From Anastrepha obliqua (lineage: Eukaryota > Arthropoda > Insecta > Diptera > Tephritidae): DNA of 64,000 nt. A program made the translations under genes and the position numbers. Of this stretch, positions 20,957-31,900 are shown one piece after another. Numbering within the stretch: the stretch's first letter is position 1; each line of letters begins with the position of its first letter. The notes beneath the pieces were generated by a model. That model saw only the letters and a list, made by a program, of their open reading frames with translations, was not told the origin of the DNA and did not search any database. The stretch is from NCBI RefSeq assembly GCF_027943255.1, contig NC_072893.1, positions 7,998,001 through 8,062,000 on the forward strand, read 5' to 3'.

Positions 20957-20967
20957 TATACAAAAGC

Positions 20968-21175
20968 CAAGGCGCATTCATTAAAGGTGGTGGCAGTAGA
21001 CCAATAACACTGTTCTGTACGTTTGACTGTCAAAGCAAAGTATTGAGAAACTAGAAAACAAATAATGAATTCACCTTGTTTCATTCTGAGCTGACTGTGA
21101 CATAGACACGGTGAAAGAAAAAAAAAAAAACAAATCAGCTAATTTACCAACACCACCTTTAATCGATTCGCCTTG
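20968..21175. mobile_element. 208 bp MITE with CAAGGCG termini and 8 bp duplication
   Basis: The left end caaggcgcattcattaaagg and the right end read inward, caaggcgaatcgattaaagg, both continue tggtg. The flanks are acaaaagc (20960-20967) and acaaaacc (21176-21183), which match at 7 of 8 bases, as expected for a hAT-type 8 bp duplication. A further inverted copy of the terminus (caaggtgaattcatta on the minus strand) lies inside at about 21055-21070. Non-coding. Confidence 0.65.
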
Positions 21176-21183
21176 ACAAAACC

Positions 21184-22085
21184 CGTCTACTTCAAAGTCT
21201 CAAATGTGATTGACTCACAAAAACATTTACAAAAATTATAAATCTTCCGAAAGACCGTATTGTTTTTCTCATTGGCGGAGTTGTTCCAACGCTCAATTAG
21301 TGGACATGGAAAGCGTAAAAGGTAACTGCAAAATAACTATTTACATGGCAAAATGCAGACGTTTGCCTTCTAATGTATGTAGTTAAAACTTACAAAAAAA
21401 AAAAAAAAATGTCGCTCAATCGTTTAAAGAAAATTTAAATTTCCCCACAATTAGTTAGAAGAAGGAAATTTGATAAAAATTCAATTCTCGATTCTTTGAT
21501 AAATCTATTACAGTAAAAGCTGCAAAGTTTTAGGATTTATAAAAAATCTTTCAATTAGGTACTTACGATAACTAGCAGAACTGCCTAACATTCAGATATC
21601 GCGCGGGTGCATTTCAATTTATTTGATATTTACATACCTGCAAAGAGAAGAAATTGAATTTGAAAAATAAATGTCAATTTGAAATAAATATTTTTAAATA
21701 TAATGATATTCTATTTGTAGATACCGGTAGATGTGTACATAGACATGTGAGAGACTACAAGTTTACGCCTTCTCAAGTGTCGTGACGTCAGTACAGGAAA
21801 TAAACACACCAAAAGAAGAAGAGTAACCGAGAGTGAGTGGAAAGCCAGAACAAGGAATAAATTGAGCACACATACTCGTACATACATCGGCATGTGCATA
21901 CATTTGCACTCAAAGATTTGTGTTTTTCAGTACTGTATACACAAATGTCAAATTCGTAAGGTAGCGGTTTTCGGAAGGTGGCAACTTCTATATTTTCTAC
22001 ATTGTGAGGTGGATTACTTAACCTCCGAAAAGCAATGGCAAAAAATCTGAGTGTACTTCTGCGAAGAAAAGTCTGCAAAAAAAAA
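21184..22085. other. No gene seen
   Basis: AT-rich with a poly-A run near 21395. Open frames show no family similarity. Confidence 0.4.
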
Positions 22086-22196
22086 CAACAATCGCGCCAA
22101 TTTGGAAGTTTGGGGCACAGCTTCTAAATCCAATTTCAGCATGCTGCAACGTGTACAGTCGAAGATACTTAGGACAATAACCAATGCACTATGCCT
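22086..22196 (+). pseudogene. Short Jockey LINE C-terminal fragment
   Basis: The plus strand reads LEVWGTASKSNFSMLQRVQ and SKILRTITNAL, matching the WGTASKSN...QRFQSKILR region of Jockey ORF2 (compare AASKGN...KILRSITNAPW at 11230-11320). The fragment ends at 22196, where a LINE piece in the opposite orientation begins. Confidence 0.65.
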
Positions 22197-22385
22197 GATT
22201 CGAGCGAAGGCCGGGCAGACGCACAAAAAGTGGTCCGCCGCCTCTGAGATGCCTACGTTTTCCATGTGCTTTACCCATAGAAAGTGGCCCGTCATCAGTT
22301 CGACCAGCTGCCTACAGTCCCTTCTGCTTAATGACAGAAGGACCTGCTACAGTCGGCTGTCAGGAGTTTACTATCGAGCAGTGAA
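22197..22385 (-). pseudogene. LINE C-terminal cysteine-motif fragment (family of 3080-4500)
   Basis: The minus strand reads LMTGHFLWVKHMENVGISE, then AADHFLCVCPAFARIRH, collinear with 4220-4375 on the plus strand. The first cysteine pair is deleted between ISE and AADHF. Confidence 0.75.
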
Positions 22386-22417
22386 AATTTGAAATTTAGC
22401 AAAGAGCACCAAGACAT

Positions 22418-24290
22418 TTGGTAGCACCTAAAACACTCTCGCTAAAAAGCGCATTTTATTTAGAGCTCTGGGAAGAGGGTAGGAAGGAAAGGAGAAAAGT
22501 ATCAGAGAAAGAAATAATAAAGTTAGACCTATGGGAATTTTCCAGATTACTTGGCAAATCATACTCATTCTCACGACATCGGAACCCAAAGCTCGAAGCC
22601 TTGCTCTACCAAAGGCAGGACACTTACAGAGAAAGTGTGCAGTGCTATCTGCGTCTTTCAAGCAAGACAGGCACATCGGGTCCTCAATGATTCCAATGGT
22701 GGCCATATGCTGACCCCATGGGTTGTGTTCTGTAATAATATCAACCATCAACCGAACGTCTTTCCTTCCAAGTTTTAGTAGAAAGTTTGTTAGTTTCCTG
22801 TTCGGACTTGTCACAGAACACTTTGCAGTTCTGCAGCGTTCTAGACCGGACCATCGCTCTTTATGTAAATTGCATACATAATCGCTGATCCAATTCATGA
22901 TTCTTGCCGAACTGATTCCGATTATTGGCTCTGGTCTCTGTGGGGGAACCGCTGATCCACAGTTGATTAATTCATAGGCAATTTCGTTTCTTTGAACACC
23001 GGAGTGTCCTGGAACCCATATATGTACAAGCCTGTTTTGCAACAAATTAAGCTTCTTCTTACATTGTCGAACAATCTTTGAGGTTTGCTTCCCGTTCTCC
23101 AGGGCCATCAGTGCAGCCTGACTGTCACTGAAAACTCCAATCTGTTTCCCGCTCTATCTCTTCTCGATTACTTACAGGATAGCAAAAAATTCCGTTTGGA
23201 AAACAGTTGCCATTTCCCCCATAGCATAGTAATACTTAGCTATTACTCGTTTAAGTACGTCCGGCTCCAGATCCTATTTCACTCATGGACCTATCGGTAA
23301 AGGAAATATCCATCAAAGCTTCCAGAATGCATTCTGGATTGCTCCATTGCGTGAGCGATGACATCAAATTTCCTTCAAAATGAAACTATGGGTCTTTAGG
23401 TGCTAAAACAGTGGATGCTGGTTAGATAGCAACTTAAAGATTTCTCTGTGCCCCGAAGTTCCGTCTTTCGTCAAATCAAGCATAGCATTTAGAGCATCGC
23501 CGGAGATTGTACTCAGGCACCCGTAATGCATAAACACACACTTCTCTGCAGCCTGTATAGTTTCCGAAGTGTGGACTTGACCATGCTCCGTCGCCGCCAG
23601 ACCTCAGAGGCGTAAGTGATTATTAGTCTGATAAGTGCTGTGTATATAGGACCACAGCAGGTTTCAGACCCCAAGTTTTACCAAAGGCTCTGCGGCATTG
23701 CTGAAAAATTCTTAATGCGCGATTCATCTTCAGTGAAACGTGTGTCTCCCAAGTCAGCTTCTTATCCAAGATTACTCCTAGATATTTAACTTCATCGGAA
23801 AGACCAAGTGTCACACCTTTCAGTGTTGGAAGACTAAGTCCATCCAATTTCCATTTTCTCGTGAACAAGACTATGGTGGTTTTGTTCGGTTTGACGCAAA
23901 GACCTTGTCTCATGCATCAGTCATCGATTTTGTCCAGGATCTTCTGTACTTTCGTGTAAAGCCTTCTTAGGGATTTATCCGATGTAAGCGTACAGATATC
24001 GTTCGCATATGCTTGGGCATGAAAATCGAGTTCCTGCATCTCCGCTAGTAGAGTGTCTACGACCAAGCACCACAACAGCGGTGAAAGAATACCCCTTGGG
24101 GTTACTCCAAGATATTTGATTTTTTTGGATAGCTGGATTGCGACCACCCATTACCACAGCACCAAGTGTCAATCATATCCAGAGTTTTCTACAGATGTTC
24201 ATAAGCGAAGGGCCTGTTAATAAACAGGCAACGTTTTCTCCATATGCTTATGCGTAGACTCCAGCATCATTTAAGGTGGTGAGTAGAGGA
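22418..24290 (-). pseudogene. LINE 3' half: RT palm, thumb, RNase H, zinc knuckle
   Basis: In transcription order on the minus strand: RT with GILSPLLWCLVVDTLLAEM and the active site QAYANDICTL (about 24020, AND where ADD is expected); the thumb with VKPNKTTIVLFTRKWKLDG, VKYLGVILDKKLTWETH and RRAFGKTWGLKP (about 23900-23660); RNase H with SFTDRSMSEIGSGAG (about 23285), FSDSQAALMALENG (about 23120) and VHIWVPGHSGVQRNEIA (about 23010); and the C-terminal motif CLSCLKDADSTAHFLCKC (about 22675). The 226-codon frame at 22428-23108 is still open. Stops and frameshifts separate the other parts. The catalytic D to N change and breaks make the RT inactive. Jockey/LOA-type. Confidence 0.88.
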
Positions 24291-24897
24291 TCGATCATCA
24301 TGCACTAGAGCAATGAAGATGGGAATGAAAATTATAAAATACTGTGGAGGGCTGCCGATTCCAAGTCTGATTGACATTCAAAAAAGTAGAAGTTTAGGCA
24401 TCGAGTACGAGTACTAGTTGAAGACCGGCATAGATCAATGAGGGACCTAGTTTTGGGCTCATTCCTTATAGGCCACACCTGTTCAATTATCTCACAAGTG
24501 GGTTGCGTGGTCCGTGTCCATTCCCCACCTTTGCTGAAAAGGATTCACCTAGAGTCTAGGCGTTCTTATTTGCTCTTCACCGTACACTTTAAATAACGCA
24601 ACGAAGAGCGCAAACACAACGCACTGACATACTTGACGACATTTTCAAAATGACGGTAACATAACATATCAGTGCCCACACTTAAATTATTGCCAAATCA
24701 TGCAATCAAATTTGGCAGTTGTTGTAAAGTGAACAATTGAGAGTCGAGATTTTGAGTTAAGAATTATCGCCTGCGTGTGGACCGCATAAGGCACGCCTTT
24801 ATGTGCAAGATATTAGATTAAAAAAATACTCTCTTTAGTAAATATGAAAGCAGTTTGAAATAATACTATAATTGTGTGCCCTTCGAGAAATCTTCTA
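24291..24897. other. No gene recognised
   Basis: May include further decayed 5' LINE sequence near 24291-24560, but no motif is clear enough to assign. Confidence 0.35.
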
Positions 24898-25756
24898 TAG
24901 GGTGGGCCATATAGCGTTTGCTTTTTGAACCACCTATTTTTTGAGAATGGTAACACAAATGACATGTCAAATGTGTTTATAATTTATTTATTTATTTACG
25001 AAATGGGACGCTATACGCTTGAACAAAATTGGGAAACATTGAAAACCTATTTCCAAAGTGGTGAGTCTTCTTCTTCTTTTCTGATTTTCACATTTGGGGC
25101 TCAGAAAATCCAGACGTTACTGTAGAGAAGCAAATGCATGCACAACGAGTCACTCTTTGATGCGGTTTTTGGTCTGGCGGCATCATCGGACCATTTTTTT
25201 TTTCGATAATGGGCGAGGAGCCGCGGTTACAGTAAGTGGCGAGCGTTACTGTGACACGCTCAACGAATTGTTTCCAAAAATTTAAGAGGATGACATGAAC
25301 GACATTTGGTTTCAACAAGACGGTGCAACTTGTCACACTGCCAAAGTTACACTCGAACTTTTGGCTACCGTTTTTGAAAACCGAATAATCAGCCGAAATT
25401 CCGATAGCAATTGGCCACCTCGGAGCTCGAGGGACTATTAAGCCCGTTGGACTATTTTTTGTGGGGAACCGTTAAGGACAAATGCTATGCAAACCATCCA
25501 GAGACGATTGATGCCTTAAAACACGAAATCGAAGTTGCCATTCATGAAATTGGAGCCCAAACAATCGAAAATGTGCTTAAAAATTGGGTTGATCGAATGG
25601 CCTGCGGTAAAGCCAGTCGGGCCAGTCATTTGAACGATATTATTTTTCATTCATAAATGACAATGTTCAATCTTCAAAATAAAAAAAAAGTTTGAAAAAA
25701 TAGTTAGTTTTTTTTTATAGCCGATTCAAAAAGCAAATTTTACATGGCCCACCCTG
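24898..25756 (+). mobile_element. Tc1/mariner element, 859 bp deletion derivative
   Basis: The left end tagggtgggccatatagcgt and the right end read inward cagggtgggccatgtaaaat share the core agggtgggccat. Both then reach tttgctttttgaa. TA flanks both sides (24896-24897, 25757-25758). The element is about 400 bp shorter than its relative at 30491-31741 because most of the N-terminal half of the transposase is missing. Confidence 0.88.
25003..25656 (+). pseudogene. DUF4817-type transposase, N-terminal half deleted
   Basis: Starts MGRYTLEQNWETLKTYFQSG and then jumps to the GAQKIQTLL / GSEN region. It continues SSDHFFFDNGRGAAVTVSG, DIWFQQDGATCHTAKVTLEL (second aspartate), and SPLDYFLWGTVKDKCYANHP (third aspartate or its equivalent) through to the C-terminus DRMACGKASRASHLNDIIFH. 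The deletion removes the first catalytic aspartate. Stops at 25125 and 25284 and a frameshift near 25430 add further damage. Confidence 0.85.
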
Positions 25757-25758
25757 TA

Positions 25759-27640
25759 CATACAGGCAGTTATTTCAAGGACCTGCTTTTTCAGTTTTTC
25801 AGTGAATTCATGAAATCTGATCTGCATTCGCTGGAAAATTAAAACAACTGACTGCTACAAAATCTTGCAGGAATAATAAAAAATTCTCGATATTACAGTC
25901 GCATTTTAATTTTGCTGTTTTTTTATTTTCTTAATAACACCACTTATACCAAATTATGCGAACTGGGAGTATCCTTCAACAGAATAAACGAGAACATACT
26001 TGAAATTTTCATTGAAAGCATACGGAAAATTTATATACAGGTCATCACACCCCAAAGTATTGAGAGGAATAGTAGTAACGTAACATTTTCGGCATTGAAA
26101 AATGAATGAAAGCTGAGCCTATTTCGCCCTCTTTTCAGTTTAAGAGCACCTCCCTCTTTAATTTTTCCAGTCTAGTTATGCAAATGTGCAAAAAAAGGAC
26201 CTTCTCACATATTTACATAATACATAAATCTTCCAACGATTCGTTGCCAGGTTGGTTAATAATAACAACAGAACAGAAACCATCGGCTTTGCATTTGTTA
26301 GCGAAAAAACGTGCAGACGCCCCACAAAATGTATGTAAATCACTTAAATGAGAAATAAGCTTTAAAGAAGAAAAGCAACGCTCGTATCATTGATGGTGAC
26401 TTTGGCTGTGAAATCTGTAAAGTGAATGTCAACATTCGCTTCAATGAATTTAAGCATAGCAGCAACAATGGTGACATAAAGCGTGCTGAAATACATTACC
26501 GAATGAGAAATATATCCCAATTCACATAATACACAGTAAGTATGACACACACACACACACATACACACAGACGCACACGAATTTGCTGAACACAAGCAAA
26601 CACATTAAAAATCACGTCCAATTCAAGCAAAGGATGACAGAATGTCAGAATATTGAATTGAAGGCGAACGTATAGTGCCAGATGGATTTAAGGTTTGCAC
26701 TGCAAGGACGCTCGCATACATTTATATCAATTCACAGTCAGACAGTGGCACTGACAATGACCATCGTAAGTGATTATTATGCTTCATACATATCGCTCTT
26801 TGCGTGCGTGCTTGTGAGTAACTTTCTAGTGCATGATTCCCTCTGCTGTACTACCGCGGGCAAAGTATCAGTACGTTTGGATCTGTGTGTGTTGAGTTGA
26901 TGAACGCAAGAGAAAACACTCTACCACAGATTGAAATCTTTCTACGAGCGCTGATAAAGACATGCGGGCGGATATATAAAGTAGAGAAAAGTATATATGC
27001 AAACATTTATTGCAGCGTCTGCAGACGTTCTTGATAAGGCTGCCGCTGACGCTGGTGCTTAATGCGTCTGTTTGTACTGCAAACAGCAGTCCTGCTGCTG
27101 ACGCCAGAGAAAGATCGCGTGCATTTCCGCATATCTATCAGATAAAAGATAAAATGAATGAAAGGAAAATATTGTTGGAATCGCTCAATGCGAGTCAACA
27201 GAAACGTGCTACTGAAAAATGTTAAAATCAGAGGTTCTGATGCATTAAATGAAGTGAAATTTAGTTTTGCTTGGTGCCGATTTACACACGGAGACGTCTA
27301 GAAGCGAGACACTAGAAAATGTCTTTTGATGTTTCATTCGCGTTCACACGGGTAAAATTGTCTTTGGCAACATTCGTTGCTTTTGAAGTTTACTTCATTA
27401 AGTTTGACAATACCAAAAAGAAGCTCAAAGCATGTCGCCAGCACGGAAAACGGAAACCCCTCTCTCTCTCTCTCTTCCCGTGCGTCTTTCTCCCACGAAC
27501 AAAATGTATAAATGGGGACTTTTAAATATTGTTTGGATTTATATTTAAACAACGACTAAAGTTTGACATAAAAATTTGTATTCGCATCTTTTCTTTATGG
27601 TAACAGTTGGTGGTAATAGAGGAAGAGGAAAGTTCGGTAG
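25759..27640. other. Long stretch without a gene; microsatellites
   Basis: (CA)n at 26544-26579 and (TC)n at about 27460-27477. No coding similarity on either strand. Codon-scale open frames are short and unrelated to known families. Confidence 0.45.
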
Positions 27641-28770
27641 GTAGGTCGGTTAGATGGCAAGAGTACCCCAGGTACACCACAAGTAGCACTTACGTGCCGT
27701 TTTGATACCATAATGTGGACCACTACCTGCGAAAAATTTTTGGGAATAGAAAACCGTGTACAACCATCCAGTGCCTATGATGTAGTGGAGGAGAGAAAAG
27801 GGATCTAGAATGAAGAATTTCTTCAAGCCATCCCCAAAGGGAACGTTAAGGAATCCCAAGCGCATAGCCAACAGAGCCGGACATTTGCAGAGAAAGTATT
27901 CAACAGTTTCTTTCTCTGCAGGATCTCCACAGCTTCTGCAATAGGGTTGTACGGAATTCCAAGCTTCGCCGCATGAGTTCCGATCACTCAGTGACCAGTG
28001 AACATCGCAATGAGTTTGGAAATTGAATGGCGTGCAATTTTCATCAATTTAAGCGTCCTGTTTCTATCGTATTGAGGTCATATTGTTTTCGAAATAGCAC
28101 ACGATGAGACGGACCTTCATCTGTCTTGCGCTATTTTTAGAAAGAAATTGTGTAGTTTCCCTTTAATAACGGTCAAGGGGACACCGATGTTTGAGAAGCG
28201 GACAACTGAAACCAGTTCTGTCACCCTTTCCTGCCAAGCTCATCGGCAATTTCATTTCCCTCTACATTCCTGTACCCAGAAACCCAGATAAGTGAAATGT
28301 TTCCTGCACGTTCGAGACGTCTCAGTTGCACCTTACAGGAGTTTACCAAAAGAGAGCAGCAATACGGGGACGACGGGGCTTTGATCGCAGTTTGGCTATC
28401 GGAAAAAATATTAATGTCTCCCTCCCAACAGCGATAACGAAGCATTTTGCATGCCTGCAGGATCGCGAAGACCATTGCCTGAAAAACGCTGCTCATTTCC
28501 GGCAGTTTAAAGGAGACCAAAATGTTGGCTGATTTAGAGAAAACCAGATTCTATCTTCGATCTTTCAGTAAAAACAGAGGCACCTATATCCGTGCCGACT
28601 CTCCCCTCTTTCCAATCCTGCCTGCTCGGAAAGATAGCCCTAGCACAACCCTCAAAACCCAGTTTGCGGATGGAAATATCAGTACGAAGCACAGAGAAGG
28701 AAGGGGAGATCTGCTTCAAGATGTTATTATGCCCTACAAGAAGTTGCCTATACATTCAATATTATAGAGA
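27640..28770 (-). pseudogene. LINE RNase H and C-terminal region (I/R1/LOA-like)
   Basis: In transcription order on the minus strand: WKEGRVGTDIGASVFTERS (RNase H start, TERSK where TDGSK is expected), LPEMSSVFQAMVFAILQAC (QAM where QAE is expected), INIFSDSQTAIKA with its aspartate, ISLIWVSGYRNVEGNEIADEL, and after a gap MAMRLGFLNVPFGDGLKKFF toward the 3' end. Two of the RNase H catalytic positions (first D, and E) are lost. A related 3' piece in the same orientation lies at 33964-34470. Confidence 0.8.
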
Positions 28771-28839
28771 CATTTGGCCGTCATGGAGATTTGCTCTCTT
28801 TGGATACCACACAATTTGACAATTGTCCAAATGCAATGC

Positions 28840-29058
28840 ATCGTGTCGATTGGTGGAAAGCAGTCAAACAACAAAATTCAATCGCGGTAGTTCAAAGCAC
28901 GTCGATACCATCGTAACAGGTGAAGAATCTTTGATATATGCATATGAGCCGATAGAATTCGACAGTATGGATGTTCTAATGCAAGCTTAATCCAAAAAGT
29001 TGCTCGCGGAAGAAACACCTCAAAGCAAATTGTCGCCTGTTTTTCCCGACAAGCTCGT
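28840..29058 (+). pseudogene. mariner transposase core relic
   Basis: The plus strand reads FNRGSSKHVDTIVTGEESLI then YAYEP, then after a frameshift QKVARGRNTSKQIVACFS. This matches the mariner segment around the first catalytic aspartate (family pattern IVTGDESWIYAYEPE); the aspartate is replaced by glutamate. About 70 codons survive. The relic abuts a minus-strand RTE fragment near 29055. Confidence 0.75.
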
Positions 29059-29440
29059 GCTAACCGGCGCCACTTGGAAACACCAAGTGAATTCAAGTCC
29101 TTCACCACCTGATCTTTCCAACGCAGAGGAGACCATCCTCTTTTTCTGTTACCACTAGCTGGTATCGAATACTTTCAGATCCGGAGCGTAAGACAAGATC
29201 CAGCCAACGAAGCCGCTGGACCTTTATTCGCTGTGCTATGTTTATGTCGTCGTAAAGCTCATACAGCTCATCGTTCCATCGTCTACGATACGCGCCGTCG
29301 CTAACGTGCAAAATAAATAAATAAAAATCCTCCGCAAAATCTTTCTCTCAAACACTCCAAGGGACGCTTCATCGGATATTTTCATCGTTCAAACCTTTGC
29401 GCCATGCGTTAGGACGGATTGTGCTTTCATTACTGGGCGC
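29055..29440 (-). pseudogene. RTE-like 3' fragment
   Basis: Collinear with about 14370-14760 of the full-length element. The minus strand reads HVSDGAYRRRWNDELYELYD, INIAQRIKVQRLRWLD and, near 29110-29060, WKDQVVKDLNSLGVSKWRR. A small deletion and frameshifts are present near 29150-29190. Confidence 0.85.
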
Positions 29441-30490
29441 AAAATATGAAAGGTAATACTCGTATCTGTATAAAATAAATAATATTTGCCAATAAGTGCA
29501 TAGTAAGTTGCGTTTTTCGTTTACCCATTATCTATTATCTCTTCACTGCTTGTAAGGCTTAGAAAAAGTGAATTCAAAGTGCACACTGCTCTTTCATATA
29601 ACATCGACTCTTTACAAAATTCACACCAACCACAAGACAACAAATATGAAGAAAAGTAGTTAGCCGAATCTCACAGCATATCCTATCTCACAAAACTCAA
29701 ATATAATAGCAAATATCAAATGAGCGCTCATCTTGGAACTCAGATAATTCTCACGCTCTCACCGATATACTCAGTCCGCTAACTCTCTCTCAGGTAATCA
29801 CCATCAAATAGCTAGAGCAGAGAATACCTGTACAATTTACCTTTCTATGTAGAATTTAAGCTGCCTGCTATTTATTCATTGTCTAAAGCTTGTATGCATA
29901 CATACACATGTTTCTCTTAATATTAATAAGTTTCTCTGGTAGTAAGAAGATAAACATTACTGCTATTCCCATTTCACTTGCATACTTTTGTGCCAGTGTC
30001 TTTGCATTCATATATTTCGAAGTTTTTGTGACTCTGATGTTGCCACAAGGAATTCAAACCATTACGTGTGCCTGTTTATTGATCGTTGTTGTGCGAAGAC
30101 GTGCGCCTCTGCGTTGTTGTTAGTTTTGGTTATCTGAAAAAGTCATTCTGGTGCTGTTATTAAATATTTTCATTTTATATTTTTGCCATTTTATAGTGGG
30201 AATTCTTTTGAATGAAAAAATCTACATTCCAGAAACAGGCACTGCTCACTTGTGTTTCGAACTTGGTTTGTTTTCGGAAAAATGTATTTAAATTTATATA
30301 AAAATTTGCATGCAAATAAATTTGAAGTGTCTTAATTTTATTTGACTTATTATTTACAGTGAGTTCTTGTAACCGCTTGGGCACAATTTCTATTTTTAAA
30401 AATTAAATAAGCTCGGTGTTGGGTCACTGTTTAGGTACTACCAGAGCCTGCAGAAATGCCTGCGATGGGCACATCTTATATACATATATA
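29441..30490. other. No gene seen
   Basis: AT-rich with no recognised coding or repeat structure. The TA at 30489-30490 is the left target dinucleotide of the next element. Confidence 0.4.
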
Positions 30491-31741
30491 ACGGGTGATC
30501 AATTAAGAGGAGTTTTTTTCATTTGCGTTTTTTTTACAGATCGCGCGCGAGTTGTGGCAAACTGTCATGGTGGATTTGTTGAACAGCGTTTGGCATTTCA
30601 TCATGGAAAGACTCACACCGCAACAACGTCTACAAATTGTTCAACTGTATTATGAAAATCAGCGCTCTCTGAGAAATGCTATTCGACATACCATCAACAA
30701 ATTTGAATCCGAATATTCATTAGGTGGATAATTCTCGACCGAATAGACCACGTCCAGCAAGAAGCATTGAGAATATAGCGGCAGTAGCAGAGAGTGTACG
30801 TGAAAACCGCGATGAATCGATTCGGCACCGTTCTCAGCAACTTGGACTGTCGTATGGAACAACTTGGTCAATTTTACGGAAGGATCTTCATTTAAAAGCA
30901 TACAAAATACAGCTCGTACAAGAACTAAAGCCAAATGACCTTCCTGCACGTCACCGTTTTGCTGATTGGGCTCTTGAAAAGATTGAAGAAGATCCGCTGT
31001 TTTCGAGCAAAATTTTGTTCAGCGATGAGACGCATTTCTGGCTCAATGGTTACATCAATAAGCAAAATTGCCGTATTTGGGATGAGGAGCAACCAGAACA
31101 GGTTCAAGAGCTACCTTTACACCCAGAGAAAACAACGGTCTGGTGTGGTTTATGGGCTGGTGGAATCATCGGTCCATATTTTTTCAAAAATGATGATGGC
31201 CGCAACGTAACTGTGAATGGTGCTCGCTACCGTACCATGATATCGGACTTTTTACTACCTGAAATTGAATCTAATGATCTCTACGACATTTGGTTTCAAC
31301 AAGACGGAGCCACTTGCCATTCAGCTCGTGAAACAATGACTTTATTGAGAAGTCATTTCGGAGAGCAGCTGATTTCACGTTTAGGACCTGTGAGTTGGCC
31401 ACCAAGATCTTGTGATATCACACCTTTGGACTTTTTTCTTTGGGGATTCGTGAAGTCCAAGGTCTATGCTGATAAACCAGCTACGATTGAAGCTCTGGAA
31501 GCCAACATTACGCGTGTTATTCACGACATACCAGTCGAAATGCTCGAACGAGTGATTGAAAATTGGACCTTCAGAATGGACCACCTTAAGCGTAGTTGCG
31601 GCCAACATTTGAATGAAGTCATATTCAAAAAGTAAATGTCAAAGAATGTCCTTTCAAATGATAAATAAAGGTTTTGAACATAATTTACATTTTTGTTTTT
31701 TTTTAACTATTGAAAAAAGCACCTCATGATTGATCACCCGT
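30491..31741 (+). mobile_element. Tc1/mariner element, 1,251 bp, nearly complete
   Basis: The left end acgggtgatcaattaagagg and the right end read inward acgggtgatcaatcatgagg both continue into a T-run. TA lies at both boundaries (30489-30490 and 31742-31743). It contains one transposase frame and an aataaa signal at about 31662. This is the best preserved DUF4817-type element in the window. Confidence 0.93.
30603..31635 (+). pseudogene. DUF4817-type Tc1/mariner transposase, near-intact
   Basis: ATG at 30603 gives MERLTPQQRLQIVQLYYENQ (HTH). A short deletion relative to family length seems to remove part of the HTH. One extra G near 30723 shifts the frame, so translation from the ATG stops at 30731. 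From 30724 the second frame is open for about 303 codons: SIENIAAVAESVREN, GTTWSILRKDLHLKAYKIQL, ILFSDETHFWLNGYINKQN (first aspartate), TTVWCGLWAGGIIGPYFFK, IWFQQDGATCHSARETM (second), CDITPLDFFLWGFVKSK (third), ending HLNEVIFKK. All three catalytic positions are present. Only the frameshift and N-terminal deletion appear disabling. Confidence 0.93.
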
Positions 31742-31900
31742 TATTATACTAAAAGGTAAGCGTTGACTGTGAATGTGGAGTAGGGACCTGGCGTACTTTC
31801 AAAACGCTTTCATTCTCCTTTACGTTTATTTTATGTAGGTTTATGAAGACACAAGTAAATTGGAACTCACTCGCATAGGTCGCGGGCAATTCAGGTGCTA

